Assembly: GCF_023147505.1 (NCBI RefSeq)
Contig: NZ_JAHXPB010000008.1
Location: 1-64,000 of the forward strand
Reading direction: 5' to 3'
From: Brevundimonas sp. EYE_349
Lineage (GTDB): Bacteria > Pseudomonadota > Alphaproteobacteria > Caulobacterales > Caulobacteraceae
DNA length: 64,000 nucleotides
How positions within the stretch are numbered: position 1 is the stretch's first letter; every line of letters starts with the position of its first letter. The position numbers and the translations under genes are program-made. The notes beneath the pieces are model-generated. The model was not told where the DNA came from. It did not search any database and was given only the letters and a program-made list of their open reading frames with translations. This document shows, in pieces, positions 56,177 to 64,000 of the stretch.

Positions 56177-56317
56177 CTTGCAGTCCCTGAGCTTTGTCGG
56201 ATCATGCGGCGGGTTCTCCCCGCTCGCACATGCAGCATGATCTAGCGCGGGCGATCCGGCTTGGCCATGGCGGATGTAACAATGCGTGACCGGTCGGGCG
56301 GTTTCTTGACGTCATCG

Positions 56318-56375
56318 TCTCCTCCCCATGAAATGGGGAGGTGGCTCGGAGCGCAGCGGAGAGACGGAGGGGTTC
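56318..56375. repeat. Palindromic repeat at the start of the DUF559 gene
   Basis: CTCCTCCCCATGAAATGGGG at 56320 is followed by GAGGTGGCTCGGAGCGCAGC and GACGGAGGGGTTC. The same palindrome is at 48801-48820. The module GACGGAGGGGTTC, which includes GGAGG, also occurs at 56784-56797. The repeat supplies either an ATG (56328) or a ribosome binding site for the following gene. Confidence 0.75.
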
Positions 56376-56729
56376 TTGACGCACGAAGGCTCCGTCTCGC
56401 GCGCCCGCATTCTGCGTTGCGCCCTTACGCCACCCGAAGCGCGGCTTTGGATCCGCCTGCGTCGTCGCGCTCTAGCCGGCATGAAGTTCCGTCGCCAGCA
56501 TCCGGTCGGCATCTATGTGCTGGACTTCTATTGCGCGGAGGCGATGCTGGCGGTCGAAGTGGATGGCGAAAGCCATGAGGGCCGGGGCGAGCACGATGCG
56601 CGAAGGACGCGCTGGCTTGCGACCCAGGGCATTGCGGTCATCCGCGTCTCGGCGGAACAGGTGCGGGTGGACTTAGGCGACGTTCTCGATTTCATCGCCG
56701 ACAAGGCGAGAGAGCGCATTCAATGCTGA
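56376..56729 (+). CDS. DUF559 (very-short-patch-repair endonuclease-like) protein
   Basis: A small PD-(D/E)XK-like protein. The DUF559 pattern is clear: RARILRCALTPPEARLWIRL, then FRRQHPVGIYVLDFYCAEAM (the D of the nuclease site), LAVEVDGESHEGRGEHDARR (the E) and GIAVIRVSAEQV. The start is uncertain. A TTG at 56376 has GGAGGGG five bases upstream and gives 117 residues. An in-frame ATG at 56328 would add 16 residues encoded by the repeat. Members are often annotated as endonucleases, but DNA activity is mostly untested. Confidence 0.78.
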   Translation: MTHEGSVSRARILRCALTPPEARLWIRLRRRALAGMKFRRQHPVGIYVLDFYCAEAMLAVEVDGESHEGRGEHDARRTRWLATQGIAVIRVSAEQVRVDLGDVLDFIADKARERIQC

Positions 56730-56734
56730 CGCAT

Positions 56735-56878
56735 CCGTCTCCTCCCCATTCCATGGGGAGGTGGCGCGGCGCGCTTGCGCCGTGACGGAGGGGTTCTTCA
56801 CCCCATCGCAGCGGTGGGACGTCAAGAGCCCCTCCACCGCTGCGCGGTCCCCCTCCCAACAAGTGGGGAGGAGACGAT
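56735..56878. repeat. Pair of palindromic repeats between DUF559 gene and glyS
   Basis: A copy starting CTCCTCCCCATTCCATGGGG at 56739 and running to GACGGAGGGGTTC is followed by an inverted copy (GCCCCTCCACCGCTGCGCGG to GTGGGGAGGAGAC). Together they fill most of the 156-base gap downstream of glyS. Confidence 0.7.
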
Positions 56879-56885
56879 GCGGCCC

Positions 56886-58958
56886 CTATCCCGCGATCTG
56901 ACCGAAGTCGGCGACCTGGCCCATCACGCCGCGCACCTGGCCCAGCAGTTTCAGGCGGTTGTCGCGTTCCTCGGCCACGTCGGAGTTGACCATGACGGCC
57001 TCGAAGAAAGCGTCCACCGGGGCGCGAAGGGCGGCGAGCGCCGTCATGGCGGCGGCGAAGTCCTCGGTGTCCAGCGCCGCCTCGACGGCCGTGCGGGCGG
57101 CGCCGACGGCGAAGGCCAGGGTGATCTCGGCCTCGGGCTGGTTCGGCAGGCCGGTCTGGACCATTCCGGTCGGCAGCGGTCCCTTCTTCTCCTCGGCGCG
57201 CAGGATGTTGGAGGCGCGCTTGTAGCCCGCCAGCAGATTGGCCCCGTCGTCCGTGGCCAGGAAGGCGGCCAGCGCCTCCACCCGACGCACGATGCGGACC
57301 AGATCGTCGTCGCCCAGAGCGAAGACGGCGGCGACGAGATCGTGGCGCTGGCCTTGATCGCGAAGGAGGACGGTCAAGCGGTCGGCGAAGAAGGACGCCA
57401 GTTCTGACCCAAGGGACAGCTTATCGACCTGGCGATCTACCTTGCCCTGACTTGTAATGAGCGCAATCGCAGGAGCAAAAGCGTCGTCGGCTAGAGCAAG
57501 CCGGATCTTGTTATTCAGAATTAGACGAACCACCCCAAGCGCCGCACGGCGCAGCGCGAACGGGTCCTTCGATCCCGTGGGCTTTTCGTCGATGGCGAAG
57601 AAGCCGACCAATGTGTCCAGCTTGTCGGCCAGGGCGACGGCGACCGTGACGGGCGCGGTCGGGACCGTGTCGGCGGGGCCTTGGGGCTTGTAGTGGTCGC
57701 GCACGGCGTCGGCGATCGCGTCAGAATGGCCGGCGAGGCGGGCGTAATAGCCGCCCATGATTCCCTGCAGTTCCGGGAATTCGCTGACCATGCCCGACAG
57801 TAGGTCGGCCTTGGACAGGCGGGCCGCCATCTCGGATTCGTCAGCGTCGGCGCCGACCAGCGGCGCGATCTCACGGGCCAGGGCGGCGATACGCTCGACG
57901 CGCTCGGCCAGGGTGCCCAGCTTGGCGTGGAAGGTGACGCCGGACAGTTTGGCGTTCCAGGCGTCGAAGCCGACCTTCTGGTCTTCATCCCAGAAGAAGC
58001 GGGCGTCGTTCAGGCGGGCGCTCAGCACGCGGCTGTTGCCGGCGGCCAGGGCCTTGCCGCCGTCGGTCGCCTCGACATTGGCCACGACCAGGAAGTTGGG
58101 GGCCAGGCCATCTTTCGACGGATCGCGGACGGCGAAATACTTCTGATGCACCTTCATCGACAGTTGGATCACTTCCGGCGGCAAAGCCAGGAACTGCGGG
58201 TCCATGTCGCCAAGGATCGGCGTCGGCCATTCGGCCAGACCCGCCACCTCGTCCAGCAGGCCGTCGTCGTCGACCAGCACCAGCCTGCGCGCGGCGCAGG
58301 CGGCCTTGGCCTGTTCCAGGATACGCAGCTTGCGGTCGGCCACGTCGATCAGGACGAAATTCTTCTCCAGCTGGGCGCGGTAGTCGGCGAAGTCGCTGAC
58401 CCGCAAGGGTGCGCCCGAACCCAGGAACCGATGGCCCTCCGTGATCGCATCGGACGCGATGCCGTCGATCTCGAACGGGACCACCGCCCCGTCGAAGACG
58501 CACAGGATGCGCTTGATCGGCCGCACCCAGCGCAGGGTTCCGACACCCCAGCGCATCGACTTGGGCCAGGGGAAGGCGCGCACCATCTGATCGACCGTCT
58601 CGGCGACCAGATCGGCGGTGGCGCGGCCCTTGGACGACAGGACGGCGAACAGGACGCCGTCGCGCTCCACCAGCTGTTCGCGGGTCAGGCCGGTCTTGCG
58701 CAGGAAGCCTTCCAGCGCCTGTTCGGGCGCCGAGGCCTTCGGCCCCTTGACCTCGTCCTCTCGGTCGGGCGTGGCGGCAGGCAGGCCGTCCACCACCAGC
58801 GTCAGGCGACGCGGCCCGGCATAGGTGGTCAGAGCATCCCAGGTCAGGCCAGCGGCCTTCAGACGCTCGGTCGCCATACGCTCCAGATCGCGCGCGGCGC
58901 CCTGCTGCATGCGGGCGGGGATTTCTTCGGAGAAGATTTCGAGGAGAAGCTGGGGCAT
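56886..58958 (-). CDS. glyS: Glycine--tRNA ligase beta subunit
   Basis: The large subunit of the bacterial alpha2beta2 glycyl-tRNA synthetase, which binds tRNA. 690 residues. The N-terminus [20 protein letters not shown] is typical, followed by TYAGPRRLTLVVDGLP, FPWPKSMRWG, FLVVANVEATDGGKALAAGN and the HD-like DKLDTLVGFFAIDEKPTGSK. The C-terminal DALR anticodon-binding domain contains VMVNSDVAEERDNRLKLL. Its start overlaps the glyQ stop (TGATG). Confidence 0.97.
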   Translation of the reverse strand: MPQLLLEIFSEEIPARMQQGAARDLERMATERLKAAGLTWDALTTYAGPRRLTLVVDGLPAATPDREDEVKGPKASAPEQALEGFLRKTGLTREQLVERDGVLFAVLSSKGRATADLVAETVDQMVRAFPWPKSMRWGVGTLRWVRPIKRILCVFDGAVVPFEIDGIASDAITEGHRFLGSGAPLRVSDFADYRAQLEKNFVLIDVADRKLRILEQAKAACAARRLVLVDDDGLLDEVAGLAEWPTPILGDMDPQFLALPPEVIQLSMKVHQKYFAVRDPSKDGLAPNFLVVANVEATDGGKALAAGNSRVLSARLNDARFFWDEDQKVGFDAWNAKLSGVTFHAKLGTLAERVERIAALAREIAPLVGADADESEMAARLSKADLLSGMVSEFPELQGIMGGYYARLAGHSDAIADAVRDHYKPQGPADTVPTAPVTVAVALADKLDTLVGFFAIDEKPTGSKDPFALRRAALGVVRLILNNKIRLALADDAFAPAIALITSQGKVDRQVDKLSLGSELASFFADRLTVLLRDQGQRHDLVAAVFALGDDDLVRIVRRVEALAAFLATDDGANLLAGYKRASNILRAEEKKGPLPTGMVQTGLPNQPEAEITLAFAVGAARTAVEAALDTEDFAAAMTALAALRAPVDAFFEAVMVNSDVAEERDNRLKLLGQVRGVMGQVADFGQIAG

Positions 58959-59851
58959 CAGGCGGTTTTCCGCTCTTGTTCGACGTAAGCGAGGGCGCAG
59001 GCTTTGCAGAGTTCGCGGATGCGGCCGATGTAGCTCTGGCGTTCCGCCACGGCGATGGCGCCACGCGCATCCATCAGGTTGAACAGGTGGCTGGCTTTCA
59101 GAACCTGGTCGTAGGCGGGCAGGACCAGCGGCTGGCCCTGGGGTCCGGTCATGGCCAGAAGCCGCGAGACCTCCGACACCATGTCCTCGAACCGGCGCTT
59201 CAGACCATCCACGTCATAGCCGTGGAAGTTGGCTTCCGACTGCTGGCGCTCGTTCTCCAGGAAGACCTCGCCATAGGTCAGCCCCTCCTTGGTGAACTTC
59301 AGGTCGTACACATTGTCGACGCCCTGCACATACATCGCCAGACGCTCCAGCCCGTAGGTCAGTTCGCCCGACACCACGTCCACCTCGATGCCGCCGACGC
59401 CCTGGAAATAGGTGAACTGCGTCACCTCCATCCCGTCGCACCAGACCTCCCAGCCCAGGCCCCAGGCGCCCACGGTGGGGTTTTCCCAGTCATCCTCGAC
59501 AAAGCGGATGTCGTGCAGTTTCGTGTCGATGCCGATGGCGGCCAGCGACCCAAGGTACAGCTCCTGCAGGTTGTCCGGGTTCGGCTTCAGGATGACCTGG
59601 TATTGATAATAGTGCTGAAGCCGGTTCGGATTCTCGCCATAGCGGCCGTCGCCGGGGCGGCGGCTGGGCTGGACGTAGGCGGCCTTCCAAGGCTTCTGGC
59701 CCAGGGCGCGCAGCACCGTCGCCGGGTGCAGCGTGCCCGCCCCCACCTCTATGTCATAGGGTTGCAAGATGGCGCAGCCCTGATCGCCCCAATAGCGGTG
59801 AAGGGTCAGGATCAGGTCCTGAAACGCGAGCGGCTCAGTCGGGGTGGTCAA
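58958..59851 (-). CDS. glyQ: Glycine--tRNA ligase alpha subunit
   Basis: The catalytic class II subunit that activates glycine. 297 residues: [37 protein letters not shown], then [20 protein letters not shown] and [10 protein letters not shown], and [20 protein letters not shown], all highly conserved in GlyQ. It is co-transcribed with glyS. Confidence 0.98.
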   Translation of the reverse strand: MTTPTEPLAFQDLILTLHRYWGDQGCAILQPYDIEVGAGTLHPATVLRALGQKPWKAAYVQPSRRPGDGRYGENPNRLQHYYQYQVILKPNPDNLQELYLGSLAAIGIDTKLHDIRFVEDDWENPTVGAWGLGWEVWCDGMEVTQFTYFQGVGGIEVDVVSGELTYGLERLAMYVQGVDNVYDLKFTKEGLTYGEVFLENERQQSEANFHGYDVDGLKRRFEDMVSEVSRLLAMTGPQGQPLVLPAYDQVLKASHLFNLMDARGAIAVAERQSYIGRIRELCKACALAYVEQERKTA

Positions 59852-59872
59852 ATCGGGCTCGGGAGGGGCTGC

Positions 59873-59903
59873 AAAAAAGACGGCGGACCATAGGGCCCGC
59901 CGC
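59873..59903 (-). terminator. Rho-independent terminator of the fasciclin gene
   Basis: On the minus strand GGCGGCGGGCC, loop CTAT, GGTCCGCCGTC (11 pairs, two of them wobbles) is followed by TTTTTT. It lies about 57 bases after the fasciclin stop and 22 bases before the glyQ start. Confidence 0.88.
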
Positions 59904-59960
59904 CTCTCGCTTCAACACGCTGCGCCCGCCCATTTGGCGGCGGGCGAAACCCGGCCGGTC

Positions 59961-60800
59961 CTATTTCGGGTTCGGAGCGGTCTGGTCGCCGGCGTCCGGG
60001 GTCGGATCGACCTGGCCATCCGTCGGATTCTGGACCGGGGGCGAGGCGGTGGTGGTGGTGGTCGCAGCCGGTTCGCCAGTCGGCGCCGTGGGGGCCGCAG
60101 CGCCGTCGCTCGCTTCGGGCGGAGCGGCTGCGTCGGCCGGGGCGGCGGCTTCTTCGTCGCCCATGGCGGCCATGGACTGGGCCGGGTTCAGCACCTTGTC
60201 GATGGGGAAGACCGCGCCGTTGGAGGCGTCAAGCTCGGCGCTGACCACGGTCGCGCCATCCGCCTTGATGGCAGAGCCGGTGCCGTCCAGCAGGATTTGG
60301 CTGTCCGCGGCGGTCGGCACGCCGCCCTTCTTGCCCTGGATCTGATCGGGCGTCACATCAGCGACGATGACATGATAGAGCAGCAGCTGGCGCAACTCGG
60401 CCGCATTGGCCGGGTCCATCAGGCGGGTGCGATCCGCCTCGGGCAGTGCGGCGAAGGCCGCGTCCGTCGGAGCGAAGATCGAGATGGCCGGGCGGCTAGC
60501 CAGGGTATCGGTCAGTTGGGCGGCGTCCAGGGCGGCCAGAAGGGTGGTGAACTGACCGCTGGATTTCAGCACATCGACCACCGTCTCGGCGGCGGCGGGC
60601 GTGGCCTGGGTCGTGGCGGTTCGGGCGGGCGCGACCTCCTGCATCACGGGCGCGGCAGCGGCGGGCGCTTGATCCGGCGTCTGAGCCGGCGTTTCCGCAG
60701 GCGCCTGCGTCGGGGTGACGGGGGCGGTTTCCTGGGCGAAAGCCGGGGCGGCCATCAGGGTGGCCACGGCGGTCGCGGCAAGCAGTTTGGCACGAAGCAT
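59961..60800 (-). CDS. Fasciclin (FAS1) domain secreted protein
   Basis: 279 residues. Signal peptide (1-22, AAPAFAQ), a Pro/Thr/Ala/Gln-rich linker to about 75, one FAS1 domain (about 75-205) with TVVDVLKSSGQFTTLLAALD, ISIFAPTDAAFAALPEADR, LLYHVIVADVTPDQI and NGAVFPIDKVLNP, then a low-complexity Ala/Pro/Thr tail. FAS1 domains often mediate surface adhesion. The start at 60800 has AAGGA upstream, and an earlier in-frame ATG would add 11 hydrophilic residues before the signal. Confidence 0.9.
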   Translation of the reverse strand: MLRAKLLAATAVATLMAAPAFAQETAPVTPTQAPAETPAQTPDQAPAAAAPVMQEVAPARTATTQATPAAAETVVDVLKSSGQFTTLLAALDAAQLTDTLASRPAISIFAPTDAAFAALPEADRTRLMDPANAAELRQLLLYHVIVADVTPDQIQGKKGGVPTAADSQILLDGTGSAIKADGATVVSAELDASNGAVFPIDKVLNPAQSMAAMGDEEAAAPADAAAPPEASDGAAAPTAPTGEPAATTTTTASPPVQNPTDGQVDPTPDAGDQTAPNPK

Positions 60801-60954
60801 GACGATATCCTTTTTCTGTTTGAGGATCGTCATCGGCAGAGAGACGATCCGTTCCAGTCATCGGAACTGTCATGCCCAAGTCGGAGACCGGCGGTCCGGT
60901 TCCGAGATTTCGTTACAAACCGTAACTCCTGTGATCATCGCGGCGAGACCTGGG

Positions 60955-60992
60955 CGAATGCTGGACCAAATGCGTCATATCGCCAGCATTCG
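60955..60992. repeat. 10-bp inverted repeat between ispE and fasciclin genes
   Basis: CGAATGCTGG (60955-60964) and CCAGCATTCG (60983-60992) are perfect inverted copies with an 18-base spacer. It begins 18 bases downstream of the ispE stop. No T-run follows on the minus strand, so it is a weak terminator or a protein-binding site. Confidence 0.5.
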
Positions 60993-61009
60993 GCCATAAG
61001 ACTGAGGCG

Positions 61010-61882
61010 TTACTGCACAGCCAGTCGGGTCGACTGAACCCAGGCGGTCGGATGAGCTTCGGCCAGAAAAGCCGACGCCGCCTCGGCGGCATCGACGTTC
61101 GGATAGAGGCCAAACACCGTCGCGCCCGAGCCGGACATCCGCGTAAGGGCGATATCTGGCGTGGTGGAGACCGCGCGCAGGGCGCCGGCGATGGCGGGCG
61201 TCAGGGCCAGAGCCGGCGCCTCAAGGTCGTTGCGCTGGCGCGACAGCCAATCGATCACGCCGCCGATGCTCCAGTCGATAGGCGGCGCCGGGCGATCCGC
61301 CGCCGCGACGGGCCCGGCGTCATAGGCCCGATAGACCTCGCCGGTAGGCGACGTAACGCCGGGATTGAACAGGACGGCCGGCAGCGGCGGCAGCCGCGGT
61401 TCGTCCGTCAGGACGTCGCCCCGCCCTTCGGCCCAGGCGGTGCGCATCCTGACGCACATGGGGCCGTCGGCGCCGACGACGGTCGCCACCGTCTCCAGCC
61501 CTGCATCGTCGATGTCGAGCGCCAGCACGTCGCGCGCCAGCTTCAGCGCCGCGCCGGCATCCGACGATCCGCCGCCCAGGCCCGCCGCGATGGGCAGGCG
61601 CTTGTCCAGAACGACCTTCAGCCCCGGTTCGCCCGCGCCGACCGTCTCGCCCAGTCGACGCAGCGCGCGCAGAATAAGATTGTCGTCAGCGCCCGATAGG
61701 CCAGCGGCGAACGGGCCGACGACGTCAAGCGACAGCCGCGCGGCCGGTTCGACGGACACCCGGTCGCCCACGTCGGCGAAGGCCACCAGACTGCTGAGCG
61801 GATGATAGCCGTCCCCGTCCAGGGGCCCGACATGCAGGAACAGATTGATCTTGGCCGGGGCCAAGGCGGTGCGGACGGTCAT
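61010..61882 (-). CDS. ispE: 4-diphosphocytidyl-2-C-methyl-D-erythritol kinase
   Basis: A GHMP-family kinase of the non-mevalonate isoprenoid pathway that phosphorylates CDP-methylerythritol. 290 residues. It shows the substrate segment APAKINLFLHVGPLDGDGYH, the ATP loop IAAGLGGGSSDAGAAL and the C-terminal TRMSGSGATVFGLY. It lies between a TPR protein gene and the fasciclin gene on the same strand. Isoprenoids also supply the undecaprenyl carrier used by MraY and MurG. Confidence 0.97.
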   Translation of the reverse strand: MTVRTALAPAKINLFLHVGPLDGDGYHPLSSLVAFADVGDRVSVEPAARLSLDVVGPFAAGLSGADDNLILRALRRLGETVGAGEPGLKVVLDKRLPIAAGLGGGSSDAGAALKLARDVLALDIDDAGLETVATVVGADGPMCVRMRTAWAEGRGDVLTDEPRLPPLPAVLFNPGVTSPTGEVYRAYDAGPVAAADRPAPPIDWSIGGVIDWLSRQRNDLEAPALALTPAIAGALRAVSTTPDIALTRMSGSGATVFGLYPNVDAAEAASAFLAEAHPTAWVQSTRLAVQ

Positions 61883-61944
61883 GGGCGCTGACTAACCCAT
61901 GACCGGGCGCATTTCATCCGTTCATCCCCGCGAATGATCGGAGA

Positions 61945-63825
61945 TCAGTTCGAGACGCCGCTGGTCGAAGCAGGCTTGTCCAACCCATCGGCGATCTTGC
62001 GTTCGACCTCGACGCGGCGTTCGTCGTCGGGGTTCAGCACCAGGACGCGGTTCCACAACCAGACGGCCTCGCGCTGGCGGCCGACCTTCCAATAGGCGTC
62101 GCCCAGGTGGTCGTTGATCTCAGCGTTGGCCGGCTCCTTGTCCACTGCCTCTTCCAGGGTGTTGACCGCGACGTCGTACTGGCCCTGTTTGAACTGGGCC
62201 CAGCCCAGGGAGTCCTGGATGTTGCCGTTGTCGGGTTCCAGCGCGTGGGCGCGGGCGATCATGGCGGCGCCCTCTTGCACGCGCAGCCCCTTGTCCACCC
62301 AAAGATAGCCCAGGTAATTCAGCATGTCGGCGTCGTTTGGCGCGGCCTGAAGCGCGGCCCACAGCTCGGCCTCGGCCTCGGTCGTGCGGTTCAGGGCCTC
62401 ATAGGCGGCGCCGCGCAGGAAGTGGACGTTGGCGCCCTGATCGGCGGTGTTCAGCACCGGCCCGTCCAGCAGGGTCAGCGCCTCTTCATGCTGTTTCAAC
62501 TGCATCAACTGCCCCGCCAAGACCAGGGCGATCTGGCGATTGTCGGGGCTGGCGGCGAAGGCGCGGCGCAGTTCGGTCAGGGCGTCGTCCGACCGCCCCT
62601 CTTCTTCCAGACTGACGGCCATCTGGGCACGGGCGGCGGCATAGAGCGCCGCGTCCTCGGTCCCGATGCGCGACAGGGCGGCGCGGGCGGAGCTTTTCAG
62701 CCCGGCGCGGGCCAGGACCTGGGCCAGCTGATATTCGGTCTCGTCGTCGGGATAGAGGTTCTGGGCAAGGCGCAGATAGACGGCGGCGAATTCGTTGCCC
62801 CGCTCGGCCGAGGCCTGGGCCGCGGCGGTGACCAAGGCCTGGGACGCGCCTTCGCGCAGATCAGGCAAGGCAGGAGGCCGACCGCCGGCTTCGGCCCGTT
62901 CCAGGGCGCGCGTCACGCCGGGATCGACCGGCTGAACCGCCGTCGCCGCGCGATAGAGGGTGATGGCGTCATCACGGCGACCGCGCCGCTCCATGAACTC
63001 GCCGTAGGGGCGTTTGAACAGGGCGCCGATGGTCGGCGCATCGGCCGCCGCTTTCAGCTCGACCTCGGCCCCGGCATAGTCGCGGCGGCGCTCCAGCAGG
63101 GATGCGCGGTTGATGCGAGCGAAGGCCAGGGTCAGCGGATCGCCGGCGGTCGGAGCGGGCTGAAGCGCGCGCGTCCAGTCATTGGCGGCGGCCGCGATCC
63201 ATGGCGCGACCAGCAGACCCGCGCGGGCGTGGGGCGCGCCGATCGGCTTGGCCGCCAGGGCGGCGTTGGCGGCGCGGGCGTCGCCGTGGGCGTAATCCTG
63301 AACCAATCGAACCAGCCGCCCGCCCTCGACGAAGGCCGGAGACGCCGTGGCGTCGGTCGGGGCCAATGCCGCCGCCACGTCCAGATCGCCGGTCAGCAGC
63401 GCCGAGGTGAAGGCCTGTTCGCGCACGCGCGGCTGTTCCGGCGTCAGCCGCTCGGCCCGGGCCAGATAGTCGGAGCCTTGCGCGCCCTCCCCCTGCATCA
63501 GGGCCAGTTTGCCGGCCAGATACAGACCATAGGCGCTGCGGCCCTCGGCGTTTGTCGGGATCGGCGCCCAGACGGCCGGTATCGCCGGGGCGGCGGGCGT
63601 TTCGGTGATGACGATGTGGGGATCGGACGCGGCGCCCTGAGCCGGCGAGGTCGTCTGGCCGGGAATGGGTTGGCCCGGCTCCAGGATCACGGCCGGCGGA
63701 TGGGTCTGGGGCGTTGGGGCGGCGGGCGCGGCGTCCTGCGCCCCCGCCTGTCCGGCCATGGCCAGGGCGACGACGGTCAGGGAGGCGGAAATCAGAGTCG
63801 AGCGGCGCGAACGAGAGGCGATCAT
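61945..63825 (-). CDS. Secreted TPR-repeat protein
   Basis: 626 residues with a signal peptide (about 1-30, GQAGAQDAA), a Pro/Ala-rich linker to about 85, then tetratricopeptide repeats over most of the length. The clearest units are in the C-terminal half: GANVHFLRGAAYEALNRTTE, DADMLNYLGYLWVDKGLRVQ, GNIQDSLGWAQFKQGQYDVA and NAEINDHLGDAYWKVGRQRE. It is probably a periplasmic scaffold or lipoprotein-like partner. The start at 63825 (MIASRS) has AAGGG upstream. It is followed by ispE, and the ETF-QO gene precedes it, an order seen in Caulobacter relatives (recalled, not checked). Confidence 0.9.
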   Translation of the reverse strand: MIASRSRRSTLISASLTVVALAMAGQAGAQDAAPAAPTPQTHPPAVILEPGQPIPGQTTSPAQGAASDPHIVITETPAAPAIPAVWAPIPTNAEGRSAYGLYLAGKLALMQGEGAQGSDYLARAERLTPEQPRVREQAFTSALLTGDLDVAAALAPTDATASPAFVEGGRLVRLVQDYAHGDARAANAALAAKPIGAPHARAGLLVAPWIAAAANDWTRALQPAPTAGDPLTLAFARINRASLLERRRDYAGAEVELKAAADAPTIGALFKRPYGEFMERRGRRDDAITLYRAATAVQPVDPGVTRALERAEAGGRPPALPDLREGASQALVTAAAQASAERGNEFAAVYLRLAQNLYPDDETEYQLAQVLARAGLKSSARAALSRIGTEDAALYAAARAQMAVSLEEEGRSDDALTELRRAFAASPDNRQIALVLAGQLMQLKQHEEALTLLDGPVLNTADQGANVHFLRGAAYEALNRTTEAEAELWAALQAAPNDADMLNYLGYLWVDKGLRVQEGAAMIARAHALEPDNGNIQDSLGWAQFKQGQYDVAVNTLEEAVDKEPANAEINDHLGDAYWKVGRQREAVWLWNRVLVLNPDDERRVEVERKIADGLDKPASTSGVSN

Positions 63826-63885
63826 GCCGCGACCCTTCACGCTTTCCCCCTCCCCCGCAAGAGGCTGGATGATTGCTCCTCCACT

Positions 63886-63917
63886 CCGCTCATCCCGAGG
63901 AAAGCCGGGATGGGCGG
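63886..63917. repeat. REP-like hairpin upstream of the TPR gene
   Basis: CCGCTCATCCC and GGGATGGGCGG flank a short AT-richer loop. The CCGCTCATCCC arm is identical to the outer arm of the repeat within murD. It lies between the ETF-QO stop and the TPR gene start. Confidence 0.65.
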
Positions 63918-63927
63918 ATAGGGGTGT

Positions 63928-64000
63928 TTACATGTTCGGATAGTTGGGACCGCCGCCGCCTTCGGGCGTGGTCCAGACGATGTTCTGCGACGGGTCCTTG
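63928..64000 (-). CDS. Electron-transfer flavoprotein-ubiquinone oxidoreductase, C-terminal end (partial)
   Basis: Only the last 24 codons are in the window. They encode KDPSQNIVWTTPEGGGGPNY, then PNM and a TAA stop. The ending PEGGGGPNYPNM is characteristic of ETF-QO, the membrane-bound flavin/iron-sulfur enzyme that passes electrons from ETF to ubiquinone. The rest of the gene lies beyond the right edge. The call rests on this short but distinctive tail. Confidence 0.85.
   Translation of the reverse strand, partial: KDPSQNIVWTTPEGGGGPNYPNM

Overview
The window looks like a chromosomal segment of a Caulobacteraceae bacterium, most likely Brevundimonas or a close relative (inference from gene content; no search was run). 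The supporting signs are very high GC, a 358-residue CcrM-type GANTC methyltransferase, a CtrA-like box in front of ddl-ftsQ-ftsA, a TonB-dependent receptor, meso-DAP-type MurE, the mutY-dciA-dsbA-smc order usual in Alphaproteobacteria, and coding palindromic repeats of the PRESGDP / WVPAFAGM type.

Layout. 1-126 is one end of a transposon whose other end lies outside the window. It cuts off a TonB-dependent receptor (111-1742). From 1971 to 36314 the minus strand carries the division and cell wall (dcw) cluster in two blocks. The promoter-proximal block is mraZ-rsmH-ftsL-ftsI-murE-murF-mraY-murD-ftsW-murG (36314 down to 24729). The distal block is murC-(reverse gene)-murB-hypothetical-ddl-ftsQ-ftsA (9642 down to 1971). 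Between them lie about 15 kb of mostly plus-strand genes: katE, ccrM, a GT4 glycosyltransferase, a glycogen-debranching-type enzyme, mutY (minus), dciA, two DsbA-like proteins, smc, a small secreted protein and an MscS channel (minus). ftsZ, expected after ftsA, is not in the window. The mraZ leader has four TGGG repeats at exact 10-bp spacing (MraZ operator) and a GTTC-N7-GTTC LexA-type box. RNase P RNA lies just upstream.

37-41.6 kb holds an AmpD-like amidase, a small membrane protein, SppA, PanD and a SIMPL-domain protein. At 41800-41875 is a tRNA with a CAU anticodon, probably tRNA-Ile2. Beginning 3 bp after its CCA is a 4303-bp transposon (41879-46181) with 22/25-bp terminal inverted repeats and a perfect 5-bp target duplication. 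It holds a truncated YobI-like NTPase, an IS1182-family insertion with its own 4-bp duplication, a truncated TniB ATPase and a truncated unknown minus-strand gene. No complete transposase gene of the outer element survives.

46-64 kb is ordinary chromosome: a DUF1328 membrane peptide, free-methionine-R-sulfoxide reductase, an SDR enzyme overlapping a CitE-like CoA lyase, a KpsC-like Kdo transferase, a FabH-like synthase, an outer-membrane barrel, pyruvate phosphate dikinase, a DUF559 nuclease-like protein, glyS/glyQ, a fasciclin protein, ispE, a TPR protein and the C-terminus of ETF-ubiquinone oxidoreductase. Two or three palindromic repeat families sit in the gaps. One is inserted in frame in murD, and another overlaps the presumed starts of the KpsC-like and DUF559 genes.

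The most unusual content is the pair of related TniB-type transposon ends (1-126 and 41879-46181), the in-frame repeat in murD, and the dense regulatory region ahead of mraZ. No complete new system is visible. The tRNA-linked transposon is the best candidate for one, but here it is a decayed copy.
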